64,000 bases of DNA from an uncultured Flavobacteriaceae bacterium (GCA_937136455.1 CAKZOO010000107.1:41071-105070); one strand, 5' to 3'; positions 44,330 to 54,279 are shown, counted from the stretch's first letter. Numbers and translations: made by a program. Notes: a model not told the origin generated them from the sequence alone.

Positions 44330-46315
44330 ATGAGTACAGAATTCGAAGGAATTTCATTTGACTTACCAAAAAATCAATCCAATGTCATCAAAGTGATCGG
44401 TGTCGGTGGAGGTGGATCCAACGCGATCAATCACATGTTTCAGTCTGGAATAAACGGAGTTGACTTCGTTGTGTGCAATACGGACTCTCAAGCACTTGAA
44501 AATAGTCCAGTACCCAATAAAATTCAGTTGGGAATTTCTCTTACCGAAGGATTGGGAGCAGGAGCGAACCCTGAAGTAGGTGAAAAAGCGGCTATTGAGT
44601 CTCAAGAAGAAGTTAAGGCGATGTTAGAAACTAACACCAAAATGGTGTTCATTACCGCGGGTATGGGTGGTGGTACCGGAACTGGTGCTGCTCCAATTAT
44701 CGCACAACACGCACGTGATTTAGATATTTTAACAGTAGGTATCGTTACCACTCCTTTTGTCTTTGAAGGAAAAATGCGTTCAGATCAAGCTCAATTGGGT
44801 ATTGAGAAGCTTAGAGCGAGCGTTGATTCATTGATTATCATCAATAATAACAAACTCAGAGAGGTTTATGGGAACCTTGGTTTTAAAGCTGGTTTTTCAA
44901 AGGCCGATGAGGTGTTGGCTACTGCAGCAAAGGGTATTGCAGAAGTCATTACGCATCACTACACTCAAAACATTGACCTTAGAGATGCCAAGACTGTTTT
45001 AGCCAATAGTGGAACCGCTATTATGGGATCTGCAAAAGCAAGTGGAGAAGGAAGAGCACAGATTGCCATTGACGGTGCCCTAGACTCTCCATTGCTAAAT
45101 GACAATAAAATCACAGGTGCTCAAAATGTACTTTTATTAATCGTTTCCGGAACTTGTGAAATTACCATTGATGAAATTGGTGAAATCAACGATCACATTC
45201 AATCTCAAGCTGGGCATTCAGCAAACATCATTATGGGAGTTGGAGAAGATGAAAGTCTTGGTGATGCTATTTCAGTTACCGTGATTGCAACTGGTTTTAA
45301 TGCAGAGCAGCAAAATGAAATTGTCAATACAGAGACTAAGAAAATCATTCATACCCTCGAAGATGATCAAAAGGCTGCGGTTGATTTAAGTGACAAGAAA
45401 TACCTGAGCTTTGAAGCCGTTAAAGATATTGAGTGTGAAGTAGAGGAAGTGAGATCTGATATAGATGGAAGTTCTGTAATACGCCATACCTTGGAGTTTG
45501 ATGAGGAAGTAAATACAACTTCTGAAAATGAATTGATTCCTACTTCTGATTTCATTAGAAATATGGAAGTTAGTTATGAGCGAGTGGATGCCTATGATCC
45601 TTCTATTATGGAAATCGATGTCAATGACTTTGAAATTGTTGAGGTTGAGCCTAAAGTTCAAGATGTTGTTGTTGAGCAGGAGGATGAACAGGAGCAAATG
45701 ACAATGTTTTTCGATATGACAATTGATCATACTAAGAAAGAAAAAGAAACGACTCAACAAACAGTTCAATTTACACTAGATGATGATGAAATCAATTGGG
45801 GAGCTGTTAAAGAAATGGAAGTAATTGACGCGGTTGAAGTGACCGAAGAAGCTCTAGAGGATTCAGGGGTGAAGCATTACAATCTTGATGATTATATGGA
45901 ATTGGAGCAACGTTTTGAAAAAGCTACAGCAACAACTGTAACTCAAAAACATGAAGAAGCTCGTCAAGAAGAAGTGGTTACCGAAGAGGAACTCGTTTTT
46001 GAAACTAAAGTAGTGGCTTCAGCACCAGCGACTAGTGAACCTGCAGAAATTGATCCGATGGAAAGCCCTATCAAAGACCTTTTAAAGAATCGTGTTGAGG
46101 AGCGCAAGAGAACACTTAAAGATTTTAATCACAAGTTTAACAATCTCAATCGAATTGATGAGATTGAAAAGGAGCCTGCTTATAAAAGACAGGGAATCAA
46201 ACTCTCTGAAATAGAAGATGAAACAAAGGTGTCAAGAACCAGTCTGAGCTATGATGCGAATGACGAGCAACAACTTAGATCTAATAATTCATTCCTACAT
46301 GACAATGTGGATTAA
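44330..46315 (+). CDS. ftsZ: Cell division GTPase FtsZ with very long C-terminal linker
   Basis: The 661-residue tubulin homologue forms the division ring. Residues about 15-330 hold the GTPase core with GVGGGGSNAINHM, the tubulin signature GMGGGTGTGAAP and the T7-loop region. Residues about 335-661 are an acidic, low-complexity linker (many E, V and T residues) and an end region with KRQGIKLSEIEDETK. E. coli FtsZ has 383 residues, so the linker is about 280 residues longer. Long linkers are seen in Bacteroidota FtsZ. It is the last gene of the dcw operon and ends 26 bases before a terminator hairpin. Confidence 0.95.
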   Translation: MSTEFEGISFDLPKNQSNVIKVIGVGGGGSNAINHMFQSGINGVDFVVCNTDSQALENSPVPNKIQLGISLTEGLGAGANPEVGEKAAIESQEEVKAMLETNTKMVFITAGMGGGTGTGAAPIIAQHARDLDILTVGIVTTPFVFEGKMRSDQAQLGIEKLRASVDSLIIINNNKLREVYGNLGFKAGFSKADEVLATAAKGIAEVITHHYTQNIDLRDAKTVLANSGTAIMGSAKASGEGRAQIAIDGALDSPLLNDNKITGAQNVLLLIVSGTCEITIDEIGEINDHIQSQAGHSANIIMGVGEDESLGDAISVTVIATGFNAEQQNEIVNTETKKIIHTLEDDQKAAVDLSDKKYLSFEAVKDIECEVEEVRSDIDGSSVIRHTLEFDEEVNTTSENELIPTSDFIRNMEVSYERVDAYDPSIMEIDVNDFEIVEVEPKVQDVVVEQEDEQEQMTMFFDMTIDHTKKEKETTQQTVQFTLDDDEINWGAVKEMEVIDAVEVTEEALEDSGVKHYNLDDYMELEQRFEKATATTVTQKHEEARQEEVVTEEELVFETKVVASAPATSEPAEIDPMESPIKDLLKNRVEERKRTLKDFNHKFNNLNRIDEIEKEPAYKRQGIKLSEIEDETKVSRTSLSYDANDEQQLRSNNSFLHDNVD

Positions 46316-46340
46316 TTATAGCAACTAAACTAAAAAGAAA

Positions 46341-46365
46341 AGCACCGAATTCGGTGCTTTTTTTG
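46341..46365 (+). terminator. Intrinsic terminator of the dcw operon
   Basis: AGCACCGAATTCGGTGCT (46341-46358) is a perfect 18-base palindrome that folds into a hairpin and is followed by a run of T residues. On the minus strand an A-rich stretch lies upstream, so it may also serve the convergent DUF2452 gene. Confidence 0.85.
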
Positions 46366-46367
46366 TT

Positions 46368-46766
46368 TTAGGAAGCCTGAACCGGTTCCCATACCTTATC
46401 GGCATTGAGAATAAAGGATCCTATATGATTTTTATTCCATTGATCGGGGCTTATAATGGAAAGAAAATGAAGTTCGTCCGTCTCTTTGTAAAGGTGATAG
46501 GTTTCTCCAACAATTGGCTCAAAACTGTACTTCGCATTGTAAACCATGTAATTGATTTCTACTTCTGACATCAATTGCTGGTAGGCTGTTTTGAGCTGTT
46601 CAAACTTGGTTTTAAACTGATGATTTACTTTTTTGACATTGGAAGATTTCCAAAGATCTATGTTGTCCAATTCAATCTTAGGAGCTCCAATAGAGGTTCC
46701 GTAAGGTAGTACATTGGCGTTGTACCCTTTTTTTTCATCGTAAACGACTTGATCTGGTTTTTTCAT
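46368..46766 (-). CDS. DUF2452-like cytoplasmic protein
   Basis: The 132-residue protein has no signal peptide. Its NVLPYGTSIGAPKIELDNIDLWK start and the following helix (NHQFKTKFEQLKTAYQQLMSEV) resemble DUF2452 proteins of Bacteroidota, as does the late YHLYKETDELHFLSIISPDQW segment. The function of that family is unknown. It is convergent with ftsZ and is preceded by tRNA-Arg and yqeY on the same strand. Confidence 0.6.
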   Translation of the reverse strand: MKKPDQVVYDEKKGYNANVLPYGTSIGAPKIELDNIDLWKSSNVKKVNHQFKTKFEQLKTAYQQLMSEVEINYMVYNAKYSFEPIVGETYHLYKETDELHFLSIISPDQWNKNHIGSFILNADKVWEPVQAS

Positions 46767-46781
46767 CTATACAGGTACTTG

Positions 46782-46855
46782 TGACTGCGGAAGGATTCGA
46801 ACCCTCAACCCTCAGAGCCGAAATCTGATATTCTATCCAGTTGAACTACGCAGCC
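46782..46855 (-). tRNA. tRNA-Arg (anticodon TCG)
   Basis: On the minus strand a 7-base acceptor stem GGCTGCG pairs with CGCAGTC (one G-T pair). The D-arm GTTC...GAAT, the anticodon stem TCAGA/TCTGA with loop TTTCGGC and the T-arm GAGGG-TTCGAAT-CCTTC all fold. The loop centre gives anticodon TCG, which reads CGN arginine codons. CCA is not encoded. Confidence 0.92.
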
Positions 46856-46874
46856 TATTTGTTAATTGTTTATC

Positions 46875-47318
46875 TTATGATAAAAGCTCCTTAACTACAG
46901 TGGAGATAGTTTTGCCATCGGATTGCCCAGCGAGCTCTTTGGAAGCCATTCCCATGACTTTTCCCATATCTTGCATGCTTGTAGCACCTACTTTGGAGAT
47001 AATTTGTTGCACGGCAGCTTTTACCTCTTGAATAGAAAGTTGTTGAGGTAAGAACTGTTCGATCACAGCTGCTTCGTCTAATTCTGGTTGCATTAAATCC
47101 TCTCTACCTTGTTCTTTGTACAAAGCGGCAGAATCTTTGCGTTGTTTGACTAATTTTTGAAGCAATTTAATTTCATCATCTGAAGTTAGATCTCCGTTTC
47201 CAGAGGTCTGTTCCAAAAGGATAGCAGATTTAACAGCTCTTAATGCCTGAAGCGCTAAGGTGTTTTTAGCTTTCATTGCCTCCTTCATTTGGCTCATTAC
47301 TTGATCTTGTAAGCTCAT
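46875..47318 (-). CDS. yqeY: GatB/YqeY domain protein
   Basis: The 147-residue protein is a free-standing YqeY domain, related to the C-terminal tRNA-binding part of GatB. Typical segments are MKEAMKAKNTLALQALRAVKSAIL, EEIKLLQKLVKQRKDSAALY (here DDEIKLLQKLVKQRKDSA) and AVIEQFLPQQLSIQEV, with a late GKVMGMASKELAGQSDG. The exact function is not known. It probably shares a transcript with the tRNA-Arg that follows it by 19 bases. Confidence 0.9.
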   Translation of the reverse strand: MSLQDQVMSQMKEAMKAKNTLALQALRAVKSAILLEQTSGNGDLTSDDEIKLLQKLVKQRKDSAALYKEQGREDLMQPELDEAAVIEQFLPQQLSIQEVKAAVQQIISKVGATSMQDMGKVMGMASKELAGQSDGKTISTVVKELLS

Positions 47319-47697
47319 AATAGTAGTTTTAAGTATACGAAAGTAATCAATGATCTAATGAAATGAAAGCTTAATACGGTAGTATTTTAGGATTAAAGAG
47401 GTTTATTTGATGTCTTATCTATTTTGGAGACATCCCTTAATTCAAAATCGCCTTTGGTATCCGATTCAATTCTTTAAAATCCAAGTAAGATTCAATTCCA
47501 AAAGCACACATCAGACTGAAATTACGATTCCGTTGAAGATTTTTTCTCTTTACCGGTATAAAAAATTGATATATGTCAAATTATTTTAATATTCCAAACA
47601 ATGTTATTAAAATAATTTTACTGTGAGTAGTATTTGATATATATTCGCGGTTGGCTTAATTTAAAGACAATCATATTTTTAATAATATAAACCATTT
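47319..47697. other. AT-rich region between yqeY and the adhesin operon
   Basis: The stretch of about 380 bases holds the divergent promoter regions of yqeY and the 1260-residue adhesin gene. I see no credible coding frame, RNA gene or terminator. A 60-codon open frame at 47407-47589 has no family features. A near-consensus box (TAGTATTTG, one base too long) lies near 47626-47634. Confidence 0.5.
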
Positions 47698-50600
47698 ATG
47701 CAATTTAATTTTATAAAACAAATTAGAGGGATTTTCGTGTTAGTAGCACTAGTAACCTCTTCTGTTGTTCAAGCTCAGAATTCTACTATAACAATCAGTG
47801 TTCCTTTCTCTGATGGAGCTATAGGAACTGTAGGGTCAAATCCTCAAAATAATGTTGGTATAGCTTATTTGTCAACTCTGAAAATTTCAAAATTATTCTT
47901 TAGTCAAACGGTATCGGATACTGTAAATCCACAGTTTGTTTCTCAAGGAAATGATATTCTTGGGAATTTGACAATTGTTATGGATAATGAAGAGCGTGTG
48001 ACCTTTGAAACTTATTTAGTTTGGGAAGATAAAGTAGGTGGAACACCTACTATTTATGGATTCAACCCAGCCACAGGTGTAAATTTTAATTTATCAGCCT
48101 ATGATGCAACAGTCGATCTTCAAATCGTTGGAGGAGGAGCTGTAGGAAGTACTAATATTGCTTTAAAACGTAATGATCGTCCTTATACATTCCCTGCAGA
48201 AGGAGATTATATAAGAGGAGATGCAGCAACTTCAGGTTTGCTTGATGATTTAAATTCATATTTAAATTCAATTCAATCCCTTACACCTAGTGGGCCGATA
48301 ACAGTAACTTCGCTTTCTACTTGTGACGATACTCCCTTGATCTCTGGAACGGTTTCTATGAGTATGTCTTCAGGAGAATTCCTAGAGATATTTTTTGATG
48401 GTAATACCTATACGTACACAAACACCAATTCAAATACCTCGAATATTACCTATGATTCTGGAGCCAATACCTGGACCTTACAAGTGCCCTCATCAACACA
48501 GTCAGGAACCTATAGTGTAGATGCTTCTATTTATAACCAAGACGGATATTTGTTAGTAGATCAAACATCTAATGAAATCACCATTACTGAAAATATAACT
48601 CCAACAATTTCGGATCAAAGTTTTAACTATGATGAGAATAGAGCATCTGGATATGCAATTGGAACTGTAACTGTGACTACAGGTAGTTCATTGACTTATT
48701 CTATTACATCTGGAAATGATTCAGGATATTTTGCAATTGATTCTTCAACAGGAGCTTTGACTTTAACTTCTACAGGGGCTTCTTCAGTAGCGAATGATTT
48801 TGAGACCACTCCTAATAGTTTTAGTCTTGTCGTGCAAGTGTCTAACACTTGTAGCTCAAATGCTACTGCTACTATTTCACTTAGTGTGAATAATGTTGAT
48901 GAGTCAGAGACCACCCCTCCAACTGTGGGTGATCAAACATTTACTTATTCTGAGAATCAATCTTCTGGTTATTCAGTTGGAACTGTTTCTGCGACTGATA
49001 ATGTAGGAGTGAGCACTTATGCTATTACAAGTGGTAATAGCAGCGATTATTTTGCAATCAATGCTTCTACAGGAGCCATAACTTTGACTTCTTCAGGAAC
49101 TACAAATCCTGTTGCTTCAAATGACTATGAAACTGGTGCGAATACGTTTGCCTTAATAATTGAAGTTTCAGATGCTGCTTCCAATACGACAACTGCTACC
49201 ATTACTATTAATGTTACGGACTTAGATGATGAAGATCCTATCTTTGGTAGTAGTTCTGACAACACTTTTACTTATTCTGAGAATCAATCTTCTGGTTATT
49301 CAGTTGGAACTGTTTCTGCGACGGATAATGTAGGAGTGAGCACTTATGCTATTACAAGTGGTAATAGCAGTGATTATTTTGCAATCAATGCTTCTACAGG
49401 AGCTATTACATTAACTTCAGCAGGAGCAGGAGCAGTTGCATCAAATGATTATGAAACTACTCCTAATAGTTTTAGTTTAGTGGTAGAAGTTACTGATACC
49501 TCAAGTAATACAGCTTCTGCAACTATTACTATTAATGTAATTGACGTTCCTGAGAATTTAGATACAGATGGAGATGGTGTGATTGATGTTGATGAAACAT
49601 CAGATTCAACGGATCCAAACGATCCTTGTGATTTTGAAATTGACAGTAGAACAGTAACTCCAACAGCTGTTTGGTATTTGCTAGACTGTGATGGAGATGG
49701 AGATCCAAATGGCACTGATACCGATCCACAAGATCAATGTACTTATAGTTCATCTCAGGTAGCTTCAAATGCTTCTTCAGCATGGAAGGCAGCAGATTGC
49801 GATGGAGATGGTGATCCTAATGAGACCGATACAGATCCAAATGATTCTTGCGTATTTAGTTCAAGTCAAGATCCAACTAATGCAACAGATGCATGGAAAG
49901 CTGCAGACTGTGATGGAGATGGAGATCCAAATGGTACGGATCCAAAACCATTTGATGGATGTGTTTGGGGTGCTTCTCAAGTTGCAGCAAACGCTACCTC
50001 TGATTGGGGAGCTAAAGATTGTGATAATGATGGTATCTCTAACAAAGATGAAATTAATAAATCGTTAACTGATCCATTGGATCCTGATTCAGATGGAGAT
50101 GGTGTAACGGATGGGTTTGAGTACTTAAATGATGGTACGAATCCAAGTGATCCTTGTTCCCTAGTCCTCAATCACCAAACGATGACTCCAGATAGCTCAT
50201 GGGTTAATGGAGACTGTGATGGAGATGGTTCTCCAAACGGTGAAGAGAAAGAGAAAGGAACGGATCTTTTTGACAAAGATACCGATGGAGATGGAGTAAC
50301 CGATAATCAAGAAAAACTTGATGGAACGAATCCTTTAGATCCATGTTCTTTAGTTGTTGCAAGCCAAACATTGTCTCCTAAAAGTTCATGGGACAATCTC
50401 GATTGTGATAATGACGGATTGACAAACAAAGACGAAAAAGAAAGAGGTATTGATCCATTCGATCCAGATGTAGATGGTGATGGTGTGCTCGATGGAAAAG
50501 AAGTTGAAGACGGTACAAACCCATCTGAGCCTTGTGATTTAAAATTTACTTCAGTTTCTGTTAATCCAACTCAAGCATGGGGTGATCTCGATTGTGATGG

Positions 50601-51480
50601 TGATGGTTTATTAAACAAAGATGAACCTTCTGGTCAAACAGATGTCAATGACCCAGATTCTGATGACGATGGTGTCTTAGATGGTACAGAGGTAAACGAT
50701 CAAACAGATCCAATGGATCCCTGTTCATATGTTGCTTCACATCAAACTTTAGAGCCAGGAGATGCATGGAAAAATGCAGATTGTGATTCTGATTTGTTAT
50801 CAAATCAAGAAGAGAAAAATATCGGAACGAATCCAAAAGATCCAGATACAGATAAAGACGGTGTATTGGATGGAATGGAAGTTGATGACACTACCAATCC
50901 ACTTGATCCTTGTTCTCTTATTCGAGAACATCAATCTGTAATTGAAAATATCGCAGTTTGGAATATGATGGATTGTGATGAGGATAGTTTAGAAAATGGT
51001 GGTGAGCGTTATGAAGATACTGATGGAGACGGTATTCCTAACTTCTTGGATCCTGATGATGACAATGATAGTATTCTTACAATCGATGAATTCCCAGATC
51101 CAAACAACGACGCTTCTGATTACGATGCTTTGGATGCAAATAACAATCAGGTTCCAGATTATTTAGAAGTTAACAAACGTTCTGTTGTCAAGCGCGGAGC
51201 TCTCGAAGTGTACAATGGTCTTACTCCTAATGGAGATGGTTTACACGATGTGTTCACAATCAGAAATATTGAACTCTATCCAGATAACAATCTTAAAATT
51301 TACAACCGTTGGGGATCTCAAGTTTATGAAACTGATGGTTATGGAATCAATGGAAATTTCTTCAGAGGATACAAAAAAGGAGGAGGTTCTCTTCCTTCAG
51401 GAGTGTATTATTACTTACTCAAGTATAACGAAGATGGAGTTTACAGAAACAAACAAGGGTACCTTTACTTAAACAGATAA
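47698..51480 (+). CDS. T9SS type B surface adhesin with cadherin-like and TSP3-like repeats
   Basis: The 1260-residue protein has a signal peptide (about 1-27, ending at VVQAQ). An N-terminal region of unknown fold (about 28-200) and an Ig-like part are followed by three cadherin-like repeats (about 300-620), two of them nearly identical. A calcium-binding type region (about 620-1170) follows, with many D-x-D-G-D-G motifs of the thrombospondin-3 type, paired with cysteines (DCDGDGDPNGTD). The C-terminal about 90 residues (LTPNGDGLHDVF, NRWGSQVYE and the terminal GYLYLNR) are the gliding-motility-associated type B sorting domain. The protein should cross the outer membrane by T9SS and stay on the surface. 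The PorP/SprF gene directly behind is the expected partner, as for SprB-SprF. Confidence 0.85.
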   Translation: MQFNFIKQIRGIFVLVALVTSSVVQAQNSTITISVPFSDGAIGTVGSNPQNNVGIAYLSTLKISKLFFSQTVSDTVNPQFVSQGNDILGNLTIVMDNEERVTFETYLVWEDKVGGTPTIYGFNPATGVNFNLSAYDATVDLQIVGGGAVGSTNIALKRNDRPYTFPAEGDYIRGDAATSGLLDDLNSYLNSIQSLTPSGPITVTSLSTCDDTPLISGTVSMSMSSGEFLEIFFDGNTYTYTNTNSNTSNITYDSGANTWTLQVPSSTQSGTYSVDASIYNQDGYLLVDQTSNEITITENITPTISDQSFNYDENRASGYAIGTVTVTTGSSLTYSITSGNDSGYFAIDSSTGALTLTSTGASSVANDFETTPNSFSLVVQVSNTCSSNATATISLSVNNVDESETTPPTVGDQTFTYSENQSSGYSVGTVSATDNVGVSTYAITSGNSSDYFAINASTGAITLTSSGTTNPVASNDYETGANTFALIIEVSDAASNTTTATITINVTDLDDEDPIFGSSSDNTFTYSENQSSGYSVGTVSATDNVGVSTYAITSGNSSDYFAINASTGAITLTSAGAGAVASNDYETTPNSFSLVVEVTDTSSNTASATITINVIDVPENLDTDGDGVIDVDETSDSTDPNDPCDFEIDSRTVTPTAVWYLLDCDGDGDPNGTDTDPQDQCTYSSSQVASNASSAWKAADCDGDGDPNETDTDPNDSCVFSSSQDPTNATDAWKAADCDGDGDPNGTDPKPFDGCVWGASQVAANATSDWGAKDCDNDGISNKDEINKSLTDPLDPDSDGDGVTDGFEYLNDGTNPSDPCSLVLNHQTMTPDSSWVNGDCDGDGSPNGEEKEKGTDLFDKDTDGDGVTDNQEKLDGTNPLDPCSLVVASQTLSPKSSWDNLDCDNDGLTNKDEKERGIDPFDPDVDGDGVLDGKEVEDGTNPSEPCDLKFTSVSVNPTQAWGDLDCDGDGLLNKDEPSGQTDVNDPDSDDDGVLDGTEVNDQTDPMDPCSYVASHQTLEPGDAWKNADCDSDLLSNQEEKNIGTNPKDPDTDKDGVLDGMEVDDTTNPLDPCSLIREHQSVIENIAVWNMMDCDEDSLENGGERYEDTDGDGIPNFLDPDDDNDSILTIDEFPDPNNDASDYDALDANNNQVPDYLEVNKRSVVKRGALEVYNGLTPNGDGLHDVFTIRNIELYPDNNLKIYNRWGSQVYETDGYGINGNFFRGYKKGGGSLPSGVYYYLLKYNEDGVYRNKQGYLYLNR
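48943..49407 (+). repeat. Tandem cadherin-like repeat, nearly identical at DNA level
   Basis: The stretch from about 48943 recurs from about 49270, an offset of 327 bases (109 codons). About 135 bases differ at only a few positions. This indicates a recent in-frame duplication inside the adhesin gene. Confidence 0.8.
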
Positions 51481-51482
51481 GC

Positions 51483-52394
51483 ATGAAGTTTTTAAAATAT
51501 ATCTTAATTTTTATAGTTGTTCAATCGTCATTTGCACAACAAGAGACATTGTTCTCAGAATATATGTTTAACCCATCGTTATTTAACCCAGCCTACACAG
51601 GATCAAGGGGAGTAAGTAGCTTGTATTTACATCATCGTTCACAATGGGTGGAGATGGATGGAGCTCCAAAAATTTCCTATGTTGGATTTCAAACACTTTT
51701 AAACAATCAAAAGGTTGGTCTTGGGTTCAACGCAATTACAGAATCAGTTGGGCCTATTAAATCTACAACTTTGAATCTGGATTGGTCGTATCACTTACAA
51801 ATGGGATTAGTTGGAAAATTGGCTTTTGGAATCAAAGGGACATTAGATAAACTAGATGTCGATCTAACAGGAATCAATCAATATCAAGATGATGCTTCGT
51901 TATACGCAAACATCGATCGTCCATTTGTAACGAATTTTGGAGTTGGTTTCTTCTACTATACGGATCGTTTGTATATCGGAGGATCTGTTCCTTATATTTT
52001 TAGTAACAGACATTACGATTCAGCTACTAATTATCAAGCAGAAGATTGGAGTCACGTTTATTTGACAGCTGGTTATGTTTTTGATTTAAGTTCTCAGTTG
52101 AAGTTCAAACCTTCTATTTTTTATCGTTCTGTTCCTAATGTGGTTCATCAATTTGATATTTCAGGTAATTTATTAATTGATGATAAAGTTCAATTAGGAC
52201 TTACTTATAGAATCAATACTGCTTATTCTGTGATGACTGCATTTCAGATTAGTCCACAGATGTTAATTGGATATAGCTACGATCGAGAAGCTACCGAATT
52301 ACAACAATTCAATAAGGGTTCTCACGAACTATTTCTTCGTTATGAATTCTCAATACTCAACAAGTTAAAACTTCAATCTCCAAGATTTTTCTAA
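51483..52394 (+). CDS. PorP/SprF family outer-membrane protein
   Basis: The 303-residue protein has a signal peptide (about 1-18, ending at SSFAQQ), then the family signature FSEYMFNPSLFNPAYTGSRG and HHRSQWVEMDGAPKISYVGF. The remainder is strands of a 14-16-stranded barrel. Members partner with type B T9SS cargo and anchor it on the surface, as SprF does for SprB. It lies two bases after the adhesin gene and is cotranscribed with the OmpA-family gene. Confidence 0.92.
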   Translation: MKFLKYILIFIVVQSSFAQQETLFSEYMFNPSLFNPAYTGSRGVSSLYLHHRSQWVEMDGAPKISYVGFQTLLNNQKVGLGFNAITESVGPIKSTTLNLDWSYHLQMGLVGKLAFGIKGTLDKLDVDLTGINQYQDDASLYANIDRPFVTNFGVGFFYYTDRLYIGGSVPYIFSNRHYDSATNYQAEDWSHVYLTAGYVFDLSSQLKFKPSIFYRSVPNVVHQFDISGNLLIDDKVQLGLTYRINTAYSVMTAFQISPQMLIGYSYDREATELQQFNKGSHELFLRYEFSILNKLKLQSPRFF

Positions 52395-52395
52395 G

Positions 52396-54252
52396 ATGAA
52401 AGGAATTAAAAAATATATATACGTTACGACACTTATTTTGAGCTCTAATGCACTCTTAGCTCAAAATCAGTCAACTGCAGATAAATTGTATGAAGCAAAG
52501 GCTTATAATGAAGCAGCTAAACTCTATTCAAATCTTTTGAATAAGGGTTATGATTCACCAGAAATTCACAAAAGTCTCGCGGATGCTTATTACTTTAACT
52601 CTCAATATGCAAAAGCTGTTTCTCATTATGAGTCTTATATCAATGCTTCTACTGAGGTATCAGCTATTTATTATTTGAGATTTGCAAAGTCTTTAGAAGC
52701 TTCTGGTTTTGATAGTAAAGCTGCTGTTTTTTACGAAAAGTTTTCTGGAGAATCCGATACTCAATCAGCGATTGCAACTTACAGCGATTATTTTAATGAG
52801 AATCCTACTATTGAATTAGAGAATACTCTTCAAACGGATTTAAGTGAATACCCTTCAACGGTTTTCAACAAATCATTGTATTATATTTCCAATAGAAATA
52901 TCGATAAAAGTGATGACAATTGGTCTGGTAAGGATTTGTACACCCTTTATAAGAAATCTTTAGATGAAGATTATCAAGAAGAGGTGGTTTTTCCTCGATT
53001 AACTGCTTATCACGAAGGATCTGTTGCAATTGATCCAACTGGTCAAAACCTCTACCTAACTCTTGGTGGTAATGGGACCAATTTCACAACAGAAGGAGTT
53101 GTCGAGATTTTAAAAATTCATCAGTTTACTAAAAAAGGAAAGCGCTGGATTCATCAAGGTGCCTTGCCGTTTAACGTTGAAGGCTATAATACTGCTCACC
53201 CGGCATTAAATGCTAATGGAACTAAAATGTACTTTAGTTCAGATCGTCCTGGAGGATTTGGTTCTTCAGATATTTATGTGGTAGCTATTGATGCTGAAGG
53301 TAATTTCTCAGAGCCTAAAAACTTAGGTGAGAGTGTAAATACAATTGGAAGAGAAAGTTTTCCTCAAGTGACTCCTTTGGATCAATTGATTTTTTCATCA
53401 GACGGACATAAAGGGTATGGAGGGTTTGATTTATTTGGTATTGACATAGAAGCAACTCAACCAGTATTGGTTAATTTAGGGTCAAACTACAACTCAAACC
53501 AAGATGACTTCTCCTTGATTTACTGTGAGCCATCACATGGATTCTTAGCCTCTAATAGAGCAGGAGAGTCTTCAGATGACATCTATGTATTCAAACATGA
53601 AAAAGCTTTGGATTTCAGCCCTAAAGGACAAATTAAAGGGCGTGTAGTCTATGAAGGTAATCCGCTTTCTGAAGTTGCATTAAATTTAAACACGCTGCAT
53701 GCTGATCCGATTTCAAATCACTCATCTAAAGATGGTCAATTCAAATTTGATTTTTCTTCAGCATCTAAACTTGTTCTAGCTTTAGATAAAGAGGGATATG
53801 AGTCTAAGGAGGTTGAACTTTCTTCAAAGCCATTTGGAATTGTTGATCTAGGGGATATTGAACTTAAAAAGAGTGTTGAATCTCTTGCTGTGGGTGATGA
53901 TCTTGCTAAATTCTTTGAAATAGATATGATTCATTTTGATTTTGATAAATGGAATATTGCTAAAGAATCAGCAGAAGACCTTGCTAAAATTGCAGAAGTA
54001 TTGATTCAATATCCTGATTTAAAAATAGAGATTCGTTCGCATACCGATCCAATTGGAACTGCTGCATACAATCAAATCTTATCTGACAAGAGAGCTAAAA
54101 GTACTTACGATTACTTAATTGGGTTAGGGGCTAAAGCTTCTCAAATGACTTATAAAGGATATGGAGAATCACAATTGTTAGATCAGTGTAATTCGTGTTC
54201 TAAAGAAGAAAACAGAAAGAACAGACGATCTGAATTTATTATCGTCAAGTAG
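52396..54252 (+). CDS. OmpA-family protein with TPR, PD40-like and CarboxypepD_reg-like domains
   Basis: The 618-residue protein has a signal peptide (about 1-22), a TPR-like helical part (about 24-115), a region with WD40-like PD40 repeats (about 170-390, SSDRPGGFGSSDIYV), a carboxypeptidase-regulatory-like fold (about 412-490) and a C-terminal OmpA peptidoglycan-binding domain (about 515-618, MIHFDFDKWNIAKES and YNQILSDKRAKSTYDYL). The three-gene order cargo-PorP/SprF-OmpA is typical of type B T9SS systems. There the OmpA protein is thought to anchor the complex to the cell wall. The late CNSCSKEENRKNRRSEF is the usual OmpA end with an inserted cysteine pair. Confidence 0.9.
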   Translation: MKGIKKYIYVTTLILSSNALLAQNQSTADKLYEAKAYNEAAKLYSNLLNKGYDSPEIHKSLADAYYFNSQYAKAVSHYESYINASTEVSAIYYLRFAKSLEASGFDSKAAVFYEKFSGESDTQSAIATYSDYFNENPTIELENTLQTDLSEYPSTVFNKSLYYISNRNIDKSDDNWSGKDLYTLYKKSLDEDYQEEVVFPRLTAYHEGSVAIDPTGQNLYLTLGGNGTNFTTEGVVEILKIHQFTKKGKRWIHQGALPFNVEGYNTAHPALNANGTKMYFSSDRPGGFGSSDIYVVAIDAEGNFSEPKNLGESVNTIGRESFPQVTPLDQLIFSSDGHKGYGGFDLFGIDIEATQPVLVNLGSNYNSNQDDFSLIYCEPSHGFLASNRAGESSDDIYVFKHEKALDFSPKGQIKGRVVYEGNPLSEVALNLNTLHADPISNHSSKDGQFKFDFSSASKLVLALDKEGYESKEVELSSKPFGIVDLGDIELKKSVESLAVGDDLAKFFEIDMIHFDFDKWNIAKESAEDLAKIAEVLIQYPDLKIEIRSHTDPIGTAAYNQILSDKRAKSTYDYLIGLGAKASQMTYKGYGESQLLDQCNSCSKEENRKNRRSEFIIVK

Positions 54253-54279
54253 TCTTTTACTACCAAACTTAAACTTTAA

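Noticed and set aside
47407..47589. A 60-codon open frame in the gap before the adhesin
   Set aside because: No recognisable features, no promoter at a suitable position, and such frames are expected by chance in a gap of this size.
49532..50836. Frames on both strands inside the aspartate-rich TSP3-like region
   Set aside because: Repetitive D-G-D-G coding produces long open shadows. The main frame carries the recognised domains.
49560..51060. A CRISPR-like or satellite array suggested by the repeated GATGGAGATGG words
   Set aside because: The repeats are irregular in length and in frame with the aspartate-rich protein motif. There are no uniform spacers.
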